DNA of 64,000 nucleotides from positions 62,001 to 126,000 of the forward strand of contig NZ_BMQW01000010.1 in NCBI RefSeq assembly GCF_014648315.1. The letters run 5' to 3'. The notes beneath the pieces were generated by a model. The model searched no databases. It saw only the letters and a program-made list of their open reading frames with translations, and was not told where the DNA came from. This DNA comes from Shewanella ulleungensis. GTDB taxonomy: Bacteria; Pseudomonadota; Gammaproteobacteria; Enterobacterales; Shewanellaceae. Below, piece after piece: positions 7,800 through 17,060 of the stretch (the stretch's first letter is position 1; every line of letters starts with the position of its first letter). A program made the position numbers and the translations under genes.

Positions 7800-9470
7800 A
7801 TGGATAAACGACACGACCCAAGCCGACGCATTATTGCGCCACATGGTACTCAATTACAGTGTAAAAGCTGGTTAACTGAAGCGGCAATGCGGATGTTAAT
7901 GAATAACCTTCATCCTGATGTGGCCGAACGCCCTGAAGACTTAGTGGTGTACGGCGGTATTGGCCGTGCAGCGCGTGACTGGCAAAGTTACGACAAAATT
8001 ATAGAGGTATTGCAGCGCCTTGAGGCTGACGAAACCTTATTAGTGCAATCTGGTAAACCTGTTGGGGTGTTTACTACCCATACTAATGCGCCAAGGGTGA
8101 TTATTGCTAACTCTAACCTGGTGCCGCATTGGGCAAACTGGGAACACTTTAACGAGCTAGATAAAAAAGGCTTGGCAATGTACGGCCAAATGACTGCGGG
8201 TTCGTGGATTTATATTGGTTCGCAAGGCATTGTGCAAGGCACATATGAAACGTTTGTGGCTATGGCTAAACAGCACTTTAATGGCTCGTCTGCCGGTAAG
8301 TGGATTTTAACCGGTGGTTTAGGCGGTATGGGGGGGGCGCAACCATTAGCGGGTACTATGGCCGGTTACTCTGTACTCACCTGCGAAGTGGATGAAACTC
8401 GTATCGATTTTCGCATGCGCACTGGTTACGTCGACAAAAAAGCCACGTCATTAGATCAAGCCTTAGTGATGATTGATGAAGCGAACCAAAGCAGCCAGCC
8501 CGTTTCGATAGGATTGTTGGCTAACGCTGCTGATGTGTTTACCGAGTTAGTCACGCGCGGTATCACCCCAGATGTGGTGACTGACCAAACTTCGGCGCAC
8601 GATCCATTGAACGGTTATTTACCCCAAGGTTGGACCTTAGAATATGCCGCGAAAATGCGTAAAACCGACGAAACTTTAGTGGTTAAAGCGGCGAAGCAAT
8701 CGATGGCAGTTCAGGTTAGAGCCATGTTGGCGTTACAAGCAGCAGGCGCGGCAACAACCGATTATGGTAATAATATTCGTCAGATGGCCTTTGATGAAGG
8801 CGTAACGAATGCGTTTGATTTCCCTGGGTTTGTCCCAGCCTATGTGCGGCCATTATTTTGTGAAGGCATTGGTCCATTCCGTTGGGTAGCCTTGTCTGGC
8901 GATCCAGAAGATATCTACAAAACAGATGCCAAAGTAAAAGAGCTTATCCCAGATAATCCACACTTACACAATTGGCTAGACATGGCACGTGAGCGCATTG
9001 CGTTTCAAGGGTTACCTGCACGTATTTGTTGGGTCGGCTTAAAAGACCGTGCTCGTTTAGCCTTAGCATTTAATGAGATGGTTAATAGCGGCGAGTTGTC
9101 GGCACCCATTGTAATTGGTCGAGATCACTTAGATTCAGGCTCGGTTGCCAGCCCTAACCGTGAAACCGAAGCCATGCTTGATGGCTCTGATGCGGTTTCA
9201 GATTGGCCATTAATGAATGCGTTATTAAATACTGCAAGTGGTGCCACTTGGGTGTCATTGCATCATGGCGGCGGTGTCGGCATGGGTTTTAGTCAACATT
9301 CTGGGGTAGTGATTGTTGCTGACGGTACCGACGAGGCCGCTGTGAGGTTAGGCCGCGTATTATGGAATGATCCCGCAACTGGCGTGATGCGTCATGCCGA
9401 TGCAGGTTACGACCTTGCAACAAAATGTGCCAAAGAGCAGGGCTTAGACCTGCCAATGTTAGGAGCGTAA
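7800..9470 (+). CDS. hutU: Urocanate hydratase
   Basis: Second enzyme of histidine degradation, converting urocanate to 4-imidazolone-5-propionate with tightly bound NAD+. At 556 residues it is full length. It shows the NAD-binding glycine-rich segment GGLGGMGGAQPLAG (~residues 174-187, encoded across a G8 run). The catalytic cysteine region is LPARICWVGLKDR (~405-417), and near the end comes SLHHGGGVGMGFSQHSG. The ribosome binding site GAGGATAAT precedes the ATG. It is followed by hutH after 2 bp, so the two are translationally coupled. The G-run is a possible slippage site, but the frame is intact here. I see no TTGTATATACAA copy directly upstream. Confidence 0.97.
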   Translation: MDKRHDPSRRIIAPHGTQLQCKSWLTEAAMRMLMNNLHPDVAERPEDLVVYGGIGRAARDWQSYDKIIEVLQRLEADETLLVQSGKPVGVFTTHTNAPRVIIANSNLVPHWANWEHFNELDKKGLAMYGQMTAGSWIYIGSQGIVQGTYETFVAMAKQHFNGSSAGKWILTGGLGGMGGAQPLAGTMAGYSVLTCEVDETRIDFRMRTGYVDKKATSLDQALVMIDEANQSSQPVSIGLLANAADVFTELVTRGITPDVVTDQTSAHDPLNGYLPQGWTLEYAAKMRKTDETLVVKAAKQSMAVQVRAMLALQAAGAATTDYGNNIRQMAFDEGVTNAFDFPGFVPAYVRPLFCEGIGPFRWVALSGDPEDIYKTDAKVKELIPDNPHLHNWLDMARERIAFQGLPARICWVGLKDRARLALAFNEMVNSGELSAPIVIGRDHLDSGSVASPNRETEAMLDGSDAVSDWPLMNALLNTASGATWVSLHHGGGVGMGFSQHSGVVIVADGTDEAAVRLGRVLWNDPATGVMRHADAGYDLATKCAKEQGLDLPMLGA

Positions 9471-9472
9471 CC

Positions 9473-11011
9473 ATGTCGACGTATTCATTTGAACTGGTGC
9501 CAGGCACTTTAACCTTGGCGCAAGCCCGTGCCATTAGTCGTAATAGTGTCAAGCTAACGCTTGCCAAGGTTGCGATTAAAGACATTAATCAAAGCGCTGA
9601 AATTGTCCAGCAAGTGCTGCGAGAAGGTCGTACCGTATATGGGATTAACACCGGGTTTGGTTTATTGGCCAACACTAAAATTGCACCGCAAGATTTACAG
9701 TTATTACAGCGTTCAATCGTGTTGTCTCATGCGGCAGGTATTGGCCAATATATGCAAGATGCCACAGTGCGTTTAATGATGGTGTTAAAGATTAATTCAT
9801 TAAGTCGCGGCTTTTCAGGTATTCGTTTAGAGGTGATTGAGTTTTTAATGCAGTTGGTTAACGCAGGCGTGTATCCCTGCGTACCCGAAAAAGGTTCTGT
9901 TGGTGCATCGGGCGACTTAGCACCATTAGCACATATGTGTTTACCACTATTAGGTGAAGGCGAAATGAGTTACCAGGGACAGATTATATCGGCAACCGAA
10001 GGGCTTGATATTGCTGGATTAGCGCCAATTGAGCTGGCAGCCAAAGAAGGGCTAGCGTTATTAAATGGTACTCAAGCATCGACAGCACTGGCGCTTGAAG
10101 GTTTGTTTAATGCTGAAGATTTGTTTGCTGCTAGCTCTGTTATTGGTGCCATGAGTGTTGAGGCGGCAATGGGCAGTCGCAGCCCATTTGATGCACGTAT
10201 TCATGCAGCGCGGGGGCAAAAAGGTCAAATTGATTCAGCGGCAATCTTTCGTCATTTGTTAACTAACGAGTCAGAGATCAGCCAAAGCCACACCAATTGC
10301 GAAAAGGTACAAGATCCATACTCACTTCGTTGTCAGCCACAGGTATTGGGCGCATGTTTAACCCAAATCCGCCAAGCTGCAGAAGTGCTAGGTGCTGAGG
10401 CAAATGGTGTGACCGATAATCCGCTGGTGTTCCAAGATACCGGCGACATCATTTCTGGCGGTAATTTTCACGCTGAACCTGTGGCAATGGCGGCAGATAA
10501 TTTGGCAATTGCAATTGCCGAAATGGGCTCGATTGCTGAGCGACGTATGGCATTATTAATTGATTCGAGCTTGTCAAAATTGCCACCATTTTTAGTCAAT
10601 AACGGTGGGGTCAACTCAGGCTTTATGATTGCACAGGTCACGGCAGCGGCACTGGCGTCTGAAAATAAAACCTATGCTCATCCTGCTTCGGTAGACAGTT
10701 TACCGACATCGGCTAACCAAGAAGATCATGTGTCGATGGCCACTTTTGCCGCGCGACGTTTGCGTGACATGAGCGAAAACACTCGCGGCGTGCTCGCCAT
10801 TGAATTATTGGCGGCGGCACAAGGGTTAGATTTTAGAGCCCCATTGCAAGCCAGTGCCTCGGTGGCTTTGGCCAAAGCAGAGTTAAGGGCGGTTGTGTCA
10901 TTTTATGATCAGGACCGCTACTTTGCTCCTGATATCGAAAACTCGGTAGATTTACTATTTAGTGCCAGCTTTAATCGATTATTACCGCAGGGGTTAATGC
11001 CAAGCTTTTAG
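9473..11011 (+). CDS. hutH: Histidine ammonia-lyase
   Basis: First enzyme of histidine degradation, deaminating L-histidine to urocanate. The Ala-Ser-Gly triad that forms the MIO cofactor is in KGSVGASGDLAPLAH (~residues 138-152). Other family marks are YGINTGFGLLA (~54), SQSHTNCEKVQDPYSLRCQPQV (~280-300) and FHAEPVAMAADNLA (~340). I choose the ATG at 9473, giving 512 residues. It follows the AGGAG at 9461-9465 and lies 2 bp after the hutU stop. An upstream in-frame start at 9425 would overlap hutU by 46 bp and add residues unlike the family. An intrinsic terminator follows. Confidence 0.96.
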   Translation: MSTYSFELVPGTLTLAQARAISRNSVKLTLAKVAIKDINQSAEIVQQVLREGRTVYGINTGFGLLANTKIAPQDLQLLQRSIVLSHAAGIGQYMQDATVRLMMVLKINSLSRGFSGIRLEVIEFLMQLVNAGVYPCVPEKGSVGASGDLAPLAHMCLPLLGEGEMSYQGQIISATEGLDIAGLAPIELAAKEGLALLNGTQASTALALEGLFNAEDLFAASSVIGAMSVEAAMGSRSPFDARIHAARGQKGQIDSAAIFRHLLTNESEISQSHTNCEKVQDPYSLRCQPQVLGACLTQIRQAAEVLGAEANGVTDNPLVFQDTGDIISGGNFHAEPVAMAADNLAIAIAEMGSIAERRMALLIDSSLSKLPPFLVNNGGVNSGFMIAQVTAAALASENKTYAHPASVDSLPTSANQEDHVSMATFAARRLRDMSENTRGVLAIELLAAAQGLDFRAPLQASASVALAKAELRAVVSFYDQDRYFAPDIENSVDLLFSASFNRLLPQGLMPSF

Positions 11012-11056
11012 ACCTGATTTTTCGGGCCAAACTTTTAGCGTTAAACTTATATAATG

Positions 11057-11078
11057 AAAGGGCCGCAAGGTCCTTTTT
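11057..11078 (+). terminator. Intrinsic terminator of the hut operon
   Basis: AAAGGGCC / GGTCCTTT pairs (one G-T) around a GCAA tetraloop and ends in a T5 run, 45 bp after the hutH stop. Confidence 0.85.
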
Positions 11079-11248
11079 ATTAGGTAAAATCCCTCATCTA
11101 TTGCTGGTGGTATGTTGAGTTAATTTTATTGAATTAATGTGTACAATTAAGTGCATAATGTTGGCTGTAAAACCTTTACATCTTGGTTTGTCTTTTAGGG
11201 TATTAAAGGTTCTTTTGTGTAAAGGACAATGTTGCTAAGGATTTGTGT

Positions 11249-12517
11249 GTGAATACAGAAGTACGGATTGAAATTGCGGCTTGGTTAACGCGCCTAGGTA
11301 TTAACAGCCAACCTACCGATGGATTAGCTACCTCTATATTAATTTGTTCCTGCTTATTGATTGCCGGGATTGGTTATTACATTGCACATCGTTTTGTCGT
11401 GCATGGGTTAAATGTGATTATTCGTCGTTCGTCAGTAACGTGGGACGATATCTTTATGCGTTTCAATGTACTTGAGCGCCTTGCGTTACTGGTACCGATT
11501 GCGATACTCGACTTGCTCATACCTATTGTGCTCACTTCACATGATCTTGCCAGCATGATTATCGATCGCTTGTTGAGCTCATTATTAGTATTTTTTATCT
11601 TACGGGCAATTTACGGTGCATTGAATGCCGCTGATGAAATTGCCGATGTTAATCACATTAACCGCCGCTTACCAGTAAAGAGCTTTGTTCAGTTAACCAA
11701 ATTATTCTTGTTTTTTATTGGCTTAATTGTTGTGTTTGCCATATTAGCCGACCGGTCACCTATCTATTTTTTTAGTGGTTTAGGTGTTGCCACTGGTTTG
11801 GTTATGCTGGTGTTCCGAGACACTATTTTAGGTTTTGTCGCGGGTATTCAGTTAGCGGCTAACCGGATGGTGAGCAAAGGCGACTGGATCCAAATGGACA
11901 AGTACGCTGCAGACGGTGCGGTTGAAGATGTGACGCTAACCACGGTCAAAGTGCGCAACTGGGACAATACCATTACGATGATCCCAGCATATGCTTTGGT
12001 GTCTGACGCCTTTAAAAACTGGCGTGGTATGTCTGAATCTGGTGGGCGCAGAATTAAGCGCTCAGTAAATATCGACGTTAACAGTATCCAGTTTTTAACT
12101 GATGAAGAGCGTATTCGCTTGGGTAAAGTCAATTACTTGAAAGAGTATTTACCGCAGATATTTAATGAAATTAATGCTGCGAACGCCAATGTTAGTGATA
12201 TTGATATGAAAGTTAACGGTCGTCATTTGACAAATATCGGTACTTTTAGAGCGTATTTGCAAGAGTATTTACGTCGTCATGACAAAATTCATAAAGACAT
12301 GACGTTAATGGTAAGGCAGTTGGCTCCAACAACCGAAGGTTTACCGATAGAGCTGTATATTTTTACAAATGATATCCGTTGGACTTATTACGAAGCGATT
12401 CAAGCTGATATTTTTGATCATATTTTTGCGGTATTACCAGAGTTTGGTCTACGTGCATTTCAAATACCTACCGGCAATGATATCCGCAGCATTAAACAAG
12501 GTGCTGAGCAACATTGA
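11249..12517 (+). CDS. Mechanosensitive channel, MscS family (YbdG-like)
   Basis: An inner-membrane channel of the small-conductance family, gated by membrane tension. Of 422 residues, about the first 200 hold four to five hydrophobic segments, the last being the pore helix region SGLGVATGLVMLVFRDTILGFVAGIQLA (described by position ~170-200). The beta domain follows (DWIQMDKYAADGAVEDVTL), then TITMIPAYALVSDAFKNW and RGMSESGGRRIKRS, a signature I associate with YbdG, the miniconductance group. The start is the GTG at 11249, about 7 nt after TAAGGA. A TTG at 11243 is an alternative. It is followed 27 bp later by the alpha/beta hydrolase gene, probably in one transcript. Confidence 0.88.
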   Translation: MNTEVRIEIAAWLTRLGINSQPTDGLATSILICSCLLIAGIGYYIAHRFVVHGLNVIIRRSSVTWDDIFMRFNVLERLALLVPIAILDLLIPIVLTSHDLASMIIDRLLSSLLVFFILRAIYGALNAADEIADVNHINRRLPVKSFVQLTKLFLFFIGLIVVFAILADRSPIYFFSGLGVATGLVMLVFRDTILGFVAGIQLAANRMVSKGDWIQMDKYAADGAVEDVTLTTVKVRNWDNTITMIPAYALVSDAFKNWRGMSESGGRRIKRSVNIDVNSIQFLTDEERIRLGKVNYLKEYLPQIFNEINAANANVSDIDMKVNGRHLTNIGTFRAYLQEYLRRHDKIHKDMTLMVRQLAPTTEGLPIELYIFTNDIRWTYYEAIQADIFDHIFAVLPEFGLRAFQIPTGNDIRSIKQGAEQH

Positions 12518-12544
12518 TAACCGTGCAATATAAGGGAATTTGAA

Positions 12545-13990
12545 GTGGGTAAGATATTTGTGCTGATGTGGTTGATTGTGCTGGCGTTGCCAGTCCAGGC
12601 TAATTGGCTAAACGACATCAATCGGAAAGTCCGTTCTTTGGCACCTGAAGATGCACAAATAGCTAAACCTCCTTCGGCATTAGAGCTAGCTGATTATCCA
12701 CCTCAGTATCAATATGAACGTGTTATGGCACCAAGCCATGACACGCCTTTATTTGTGCTGCAGGCAGGACTAGAGCATCTAGACACAGTTGTACTTATAC
12801 ATGGTTTAGGCGACTTGGCCTCTAAAGATTGGCTCAAGGTGATCCCGGCATTAGCAGCACGATATCATGTAGTCGCTATAGATTTACCAGGTTTTGGTTT
12901 GTCTCAAGGGGCGGTATTTACTTACTCTCCAAAAGAATATGCCAAAGTGATTGAATGGGTTATTGGGCAGTATCGTCACTCTGGGCAAGTCCGCTTGGTT
13001 GGCCATTCAATGGGGGCTGCGATTAGCCTGTATTATGCCAGCCAATATCCTGGGCATATTGAGCAACTGGTATTGGTAGATGCCGCTGGGATTTTAGATC
13101 GTACAGCTTATATTAAACATCTTTCTACCCGCGATAATGATCAGGCTGATTTACCGCAAGGCATAAGGCGAGTATTAGCTCGAGTAGATAATTTTGCCGA
13201 TAAAATGCTTGAAAAAACCGGCACTGGGTTTGATCCAACAAGGCTGTTTAGCGCTGATTCGTCGTTGCGTAATATGACCATTGGTGAGCAAACTAATATG
13301 AATGCAGCATTAGCGTTAATGGAGCAAAATTTTTCAGTGCTAAGTTATTCGCAATTGCCCTCGACCCATATTATTTGGGGGGCCCAAGACACTGTGGCGC
13401 CATTGCGAACCGCCTATGCTTTACAGCACGTGTTGCCGTTGTCTCACTTACATGTGATTAACGATGCTGGCCATGTACCGATGAAAACTCACACTCAGGT
13501 ATTTAATTCATTGTTACTGGCTAGCTTGCAAGCCTCATCTACTTTGCGCCCATTAAGAACGACTAATCTTAGCCAGCGCGTTGGCCGTTGTTTTCAAGAC
13601 GACCAAACTCATTTTAGTGGCCAATACCAACAGATTATATTGAATGATTGTAAGCTCGTGCGTTTTGATAATGTGGATACTCAACAACTCACCATGAACG
13701 ACTCAATACTCCACATAGTAAAGAGCCGAATTGGAAAAATGGGCCAAAATATTGCAGTTACTCGTAGTGTCATTACCGCAACAGATACCGATATAGTGGG
13801 CAGGATGAAAAGTGATCGCAGTCGTTTTGATTTTGCGGGGGTCACCTTTTACGGTGAATCGCCGGTGTTTGTATCGCAAGCGTCGACAAGATTAGTACTG
13901 TCGTTGACAAGAATTATTACACCCACTCAATCAACACGTTTAGGTGGAAGCTATGTGTTAGCCGAGCAAAGCTTGGAAAGCGCTTTGTAA
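12545..13990 (+). CDS. Exported alpha/beta hydrolase with a C-terminal extension
   Basis: A 481-residue protein with a signal peptide (VLMWLIVLALPVQA, residues ~6-19). It has an alpha/beta hydrolase domain over ~60-325: oxyanion region VLIHGLGDLASKDW, nucleophile elbow RLVGHSMGAAISLYYA (Ser ~159), acid region HIIWGAQDTVAPL and catalytic His in INDAGHVPMKTH. Residues ~340-481 go beyond a normal hydrolase. They consist of short strand-like repeats (IILNDCKLVRFDNV, QQLTMNDSILHIVKS, QNIAVTRSVITATDTDI) that suggest a small beta-helix-like module. The start is GTG. The substrate is unknown, probably an ester or lipid in the periplasm. It is likely co-transcribed with the channel gene upstream. Confidence 0.85.
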   Translation: MGKIFVLMWLIVLALPVQANWLNDINRKVRSLAPEDAQIAKPPSALELADYPPQYQYERVMAPSHDTPLFVLQAGLEHLDTVVLIHGLGDLASKDWLKVIPALAARYHVVAIDLPGFGLSQGAVFTYSPKEYAKVIEWVIGQYRHSGQVRLVGHSMGAAISLYYASQYPGHIEQLVLVDAAGILDRTAYIKHLSTRDNDQADLPQGIRRVLARVDNFADKMLEKTGTGFDPTRLFSADSSLRNMTIGEQTNMNAALALMEQNFSVLSYSQLPSTHIIWGAQDTVAPLRTAYALQHVLPLSHLHVINDAGHVPMKTHTQVFNSLLLASLQASSTLRPLRTTNLSQRVGRCFQDDQTHFSGQYQQIILNDCKLVRFDNVDTQQLTMNDSILHIVKSRIGKMGQNIAVTRSVITATDTDIVGRMKSDRSRFDFAGVTFYGESPVFVSQASTRLVLSLTRIITPTQSTRLGGSYVLAEQSLESAL

Positions 13991-13993
13991 GCC

Positions 13994-14566
13994 CTAAGGC
14001 CGTTCGGTTGTAGACTGTAACTGGTAATCTGGAATGTCTTTGGCTCGATAACCTGTTATTGAACGATAAAAATCCATTAATTGATTCATCTCAGCTTCAA
14101 TATTACCAGTAGGTATCATTGGCGCAGACAGCACAATTGTTTTACGGCCAAAATCTAATCCTACAGGAACAATATTAACCTCAGCTTTGATGGCAATATG
14201 ATAAAAACCACTTTTCCAACGAGTAACAGGGCTACGTGTTCCTTCTGGTGCGAGTGCTAATTTATAATTATGATTTTGTTTAAACAGCTGAACCGCGGCA
14301 TCCACTAAATTATTATGTTTACGCCTATCAACCGGACTACCTCCCATTGCGCGAAATATCCATCCCCAAGGAGCAATAAACAATTGGTGTTTGCCTAAAA
14401 AATGGATTTTAGTGCCTAATGCACTGCGGGCCATAATACCGATGATAAAATCCCAGTTACTGGTGTGAGGGCCTACAATCATTACGCAAGGTTGGGTTTT
14501 ATCGAGCTGTCCTTCAAACCTCCACCCCAGTAGGCGCAGCAATCCTGAACAAAGTCTATTTAACAT
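13994..14566 (-). CDS. PlsC-like acyltransferase
   Basis: A 190-residue member of the 1-acyl-glycerol-3-phosphate acyltransferase superfamily. The catalytic H-x4-D motif is in IVGPHTSNWDFIIG (His ~34). The second motif is GGSPVDRRKHNN, and the third is ALAPEGTRSPVTRWKSGFYH (~110-130). Then comes the NIVPVGLDFGRKTI strand. It is short compared with PlsC itself and has only a weak N-terminal hydrophobic segment, so it is probably a peripheral lipid-modifying acyltransferase, substrate unknown. It converges on the hydrolase gene with 3 bp between the stops. Confidence 0.87.
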   Translation of the reverse strand: MLNRLCSGLLRLLGWRFEGQLDKTQPCVMIVGPHTSNWDFIIGIMARSALGTKIHFLGKHQLFIAPWGWIFRAMGGSPVDRRKHNNLVDAAVQLFKQNHNYKLALAPEGTRSPVTRWKSGFYHIAIKAEVNIVPVGLDFGRKTIVLSAPMIPTGNIEAEMNQLMDFYRSITGYRAKDIPDYQLQSTTERP

Positions 14567-14748
14567 ATTGAGTCCTAATCAGAGCGTTTACGCTTCTTGT
14601 TATTGGGCTTTTCATATAACGCACCAAATCGGGGCGTTTAGTGATTAAAGCATATAACTGATTATTAGCCAATTGTGTATGATGGGGCAATCGCGGGCTT
14701 GCTAAGTGCTGCCCGTAACGATGCTGCTAAACATACGATGAAAGATTA

Positions 14749-15216
14749 CTAATGAGTGGTCGGTTTTTTAAATTCAGCAATATGCTTTGCTTCGTCTAAT
14801 ATCACTTGTTCTAACTCCGATTCGGACTTCATTCGTTCAAAATCAAATTTCATTCGTTGCTGTTTAGGCAGTGCTTGACGCGCTTCCATAATCGGATGAT
14901 CTCTAATAATGGCATAGTGAGCGAACAAATTAGGAAAATCGCTTGCGACTTGTTCCGACATTGATAATGCATCAAATAGTTTACCGATGCGAACGACACC
15001 TTCTGAGAGCTCACAACGATCCTCTAACATGGCTGCTGCAATATAGCGGATATCGGTGAGGATTTGTTGTCTTCGCTCTTCTGCTTTGGCTTGACGTTCT
15101 GCTTGTGCTTGTTGGTTAGCTTCAGTTCGACGCTTAAGCGTTAATAATAGGTGAGTAGCATACGCGGCAAGAGCGATAATAATGAGCAATGCAATAACTA
15201 TGGCGATTGTTGGCAC
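14749..15216 (-). CDS. DUF2489 membrane-anchored protein
   Basis: A 155-residue protein with one N-terminal transmembrane helix (TIAIVIALLIIIALAAYATHLLL, described as residues ~3-25). A basic and Gln/Ala/Glu-rich coiled-coil stretch (~28-50) and a helical cytoplasmic domain with the DUF2489 pattern (ILTDIRYIAAAMLEDRCELS, FDALSMSEQV) follow. Its function is not established. It lies just downstream of yihI on the same strand, as in related gammaproteobacteria, separated by a large palindrome. An operon with yihI is plausible. Confidence 0.8.
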   Translation of the reverse strand: MPTIAIVIALLIIIALAAYATHLLLTLKRRTEANQQAQAERQAKAEERRQQILTDIRYIAAAMLEDRCELSEGVVRIGKLFDALSMSEQVASDFPNLFAHYAIIRDHPIMEARQALPKQQRMKFDFERMKSESELEQVILDEAKHIAEFKKPTTH

Positions 15217-15237
15217 AATTTATCCTTTTTTGAATAC

Positions 15238-15298
15238 AAAACTGGCGCGCACCTAATCGATTGGGTATATACCCAATCAACTAGGTGTGCGCCAGTTT
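15238..15298. repeat. 61-bp near-perfect palindrome
   Basis: The arms start AAACTGGCGC (15238-15247) and end GCGCCAGTTT (15289-15298). Over 29 positions per arm only three differ. At the centre is TTGGGTATATACCCAA. It stands between yihI and the DUF2489 gene, 22 bp upstream of the latter's start. No T-run follows on either strand, so it is not a standard terminator. In RNA it would be a very stable hairpin. Confidence 0.8.
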
Positions 15299-15328
15299 AT
15301 CCCATTCAAATGAAATTCATTGAGTGGT

Positions 15329-15877
15329 TTAGTCTTCTTTTTGATAATCTTTTAGCAGATCGGCACCCGACTCAAAACGACTTAATAGCTCATCGTCAGT
15401 CAGTTGTTTTTTAGGACTTGGTGCTGGTGATTCATCACCTTCAGTTAAGCCTAAACGTTGCATTAACTGTTCAATTTTATCTAATTGAACGTCTAGCCAC
15501 TTTTGATCAGCATCAGACAGATCACGACCTTCTTCAAGTTGGTCAAGCAACTGATTTAGTCTTGGATCATCTTCTAACTTTAATAACTTTTGCTCGTCAG
15601 TTAATTTAGGCTGTTTAGGCTTAACCACTAACGGCTCAGTAATTGATTTAGGTAATGTTAATGCAACCGGCTTTTTACTGCCATGGCGTGCATCTTTTTT
15701 TACCGCTGCTCCATTGCCTGAAGCTTTACTGAGTAAAGCTTCATTGTGGCGACTGCCAGACTTACGGCCCGTTTCTGATTTCTTACCATCGACCGCGTTG
15801 CGATCGGCTTTTTTTACTCTTGGGGCAAACTTAGGGCCGTTTTCGCCGCCTTTGCGAGTTTTTTTACTGCGAGCCAT
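15329..15877 (-). CDS. yihI: YihI, activator of the Der GTPase
   Basis: A GTPase-activating-like protein that modulates Der (EngA) and so 50S ribosome assembly. The protein starts MARSKKTRKGGENGP, the family's signature. A long basic, probably disordered N-terminal half follows (~1-95), then an acidic helical C-terminal half (LTDEQKLLKLEDDPRLNQLL, GRDLSDADQKWLDVQLDKIE, LTDDELLSRFESG). I choose the ATG at 15875-15877, giving 182 residues. A further 14 upstream residues in the open frame are unlike the family. The position near engB, a CsrB/C-type RNA, spf and polA copies the E. coli order. Confidence 0.92.
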   Translation of the reverse strand: MARSKKTRKGGENGPKFAPRVKKADRNAVDGKKSETGRKSGSRHNEALLSKASGNGAAVKKDARHGSKKPVALTLPKSITEPLVVKPKQPKLTDEQKLLKLEDDPRLNQLLDQLEEGRDLSDADQKWLDVQLDKIEQLMQRLGLTEGDESPAPSPKKQLTDDELLSRFESGADLLKDYQKED

Positions 15878-15932
15878 GATGTTCTCGTTAGGTTTTCTAG
15901 ACACGTCCTTACAGAGCAATTTCTATAAGGCA

Positions 15933-16595
15933 CTAAATATGGATGCGCTTTATATCAGGTTTTGACGATTTTTGCATCAAAACCAGATCTTTCGATGCAA
16001 ATAATAGCTCAAAATCGCTATTGGAGGCTAAATATTCGAATGTTGCTTGCTGATAAAAGCTTACATGCGTGGGATTATTTTTATAGTGCCATTTCGCAAA
16101 TAAGGCTTTGTCAGTCATCAATGGTGTACTAATGGCTAACCAACCTTTGGGTTTAATCAATTGATTGAGTAATGTCCATTCCCGGTATGGATGCCTAAAG
16201 TGCTCAAATACTCGATAACAGCAAACAAAATCGTAGCTTTGGCTTAATACAGATTGATCTGCTGCGAAGAACGGATCGTATTGATTAACCCTATGGCCAG
16301 CCTCAGTAATGGTTTGTTGGCTTTTTTCATCTAATACTCTGCCAAAGTTTAGCCCTGTTAAGCGGCCTGTTTGTTGCTGTGAGATTTGTTGTAATAACGG
16401 TAAAACAAACTGTGATAATTGCTTTTGTTTTGAAGAACGTTGTGCTCGACCATAGCGTTGCCGCTCTAAGTTGGGCATTAGGTGTGATTTTGGATTAGCG
16501 AAAATTAAGCCGCATTGTGGGCAGGCGTAAAAAGCTCTTTTTTTGTCTTGCACAAAAAAGTCAGCTGAATGATGACAAAGTGGGCATGGGCTCAT
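15933..16595 (-). CDS. Zinc-ribbon class I methyltransferase
   Basis: A 220-residue protein. The N-terminal ~35 residues form a zinc ribbon (CPLCHHSADFFVQ, then FYACPQCGLIF, with four Cys). A Rossmann-like methyltransferase domain follows: a weakly glycine-rich LTGLNFGRVLDEKSQQ region, YDFVCCYRVFEHFRHPYRE, and a LLNQLIKPKGWLAISTPLM strand. The domain matches methyltransferases of the type-11/class I SAM group. The target is unknown. I place the start at the internal ATG (16593-16595) because the zinc ribbon begins right there. An upstream ATG at 16622 adds nine residues and cannot be excluded, as neither has a strong ribosome binding site. Confidence 0.75.
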   Translation of the reverse strand: MSPCPLCHHSADFFVQDKKRAFYACPQCGLIFANPKSHLMPNLERQRYGRAQRSSKQKQLSQFVLPLLQQISQQQTGRLTGLNFGRVLDEKSQQTITEAGHRVNQYDPFFAADQSVLSQSYDFVCCYRVFEHFRHPYREWTLLNQLIKPKGWLAISTPLMTDKALFAKWHYKNNPTHVSFYQQATFEYLASNSDFELLFASKDLVLMQKSSKPDIKRIHI

Positions 16596-16721
16596 TAACG
16601 ACAGCAGCACCTTAGTAAACAATATATATAGTGATAACAGTAAATTATATCAATGTCCAAATTCTAATGCAGATTCGTATTAGAAATTTAGTTGTTGACG
16701 ATGGAACGATAAAAAAGGCAT

Positions 16722-17060
16722 AAAAAAAGGTGGCAGTAAACTGCCACCTCGTAAAACAGTGCTTATATGCACCTTATTCTGATTCCAAGTATCCGTACTT
16801 GCTATGTGACTATCCCGGTCAGATCGTAACTTTTATTGTGCTTTCCGTGCTTTTTTAGTTGTTATTGGTCATCGCTGACGCTTTTTTATGTTCTGTCGCC
16901 GTCCTGACTACAGCTTCCGTAGATGGTCTTCAATGACTCATCATTATCCTAATTGTCTTCTGTGACAAGCAGTCAACCATCCATGTTTTAATGTACCTTC
17001 GAGCAAGCTTCTTATGGATGCATATCCAACAAAATGTTGAGTTTGCAATTATTTGAGTCA
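16722..17060 (-). ncRNA. csrC: CsrB/CsrC-family regulatory RNA
   Basis: A leftward transcript ends at a strong intrinsic terminator (GGTGGCAG / CTGCCACC, 16729-16748, then T7). Within ~340 nt I count at least nine GGA motifs on this strand, several at hairpin tips: AAGTA-CGGA-TACTT, TGAC-CGGGATA-GTCA and CTAC-GGAAGCT-GTAG. ACATGGATGG is close to the CsrA SELEX consensus. Such RNAs sequester the translational regulator CsrA. The position between engB and yihI, on the yihI strand, is that of E. coli csrC. A -10 hexamer TATTAT lies at 17066-17071, so the 5' end is estimated at ~17060. csrB versus csrC naming is by synteny only. Confidence 0.75.

Noticed and set aside
8330..8340. G8 run in hutU as a phase-variable tract
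   Set aside because: It encodes the conserved Gly-rich NAD segment and the frame is intact. No sign of phase variation.
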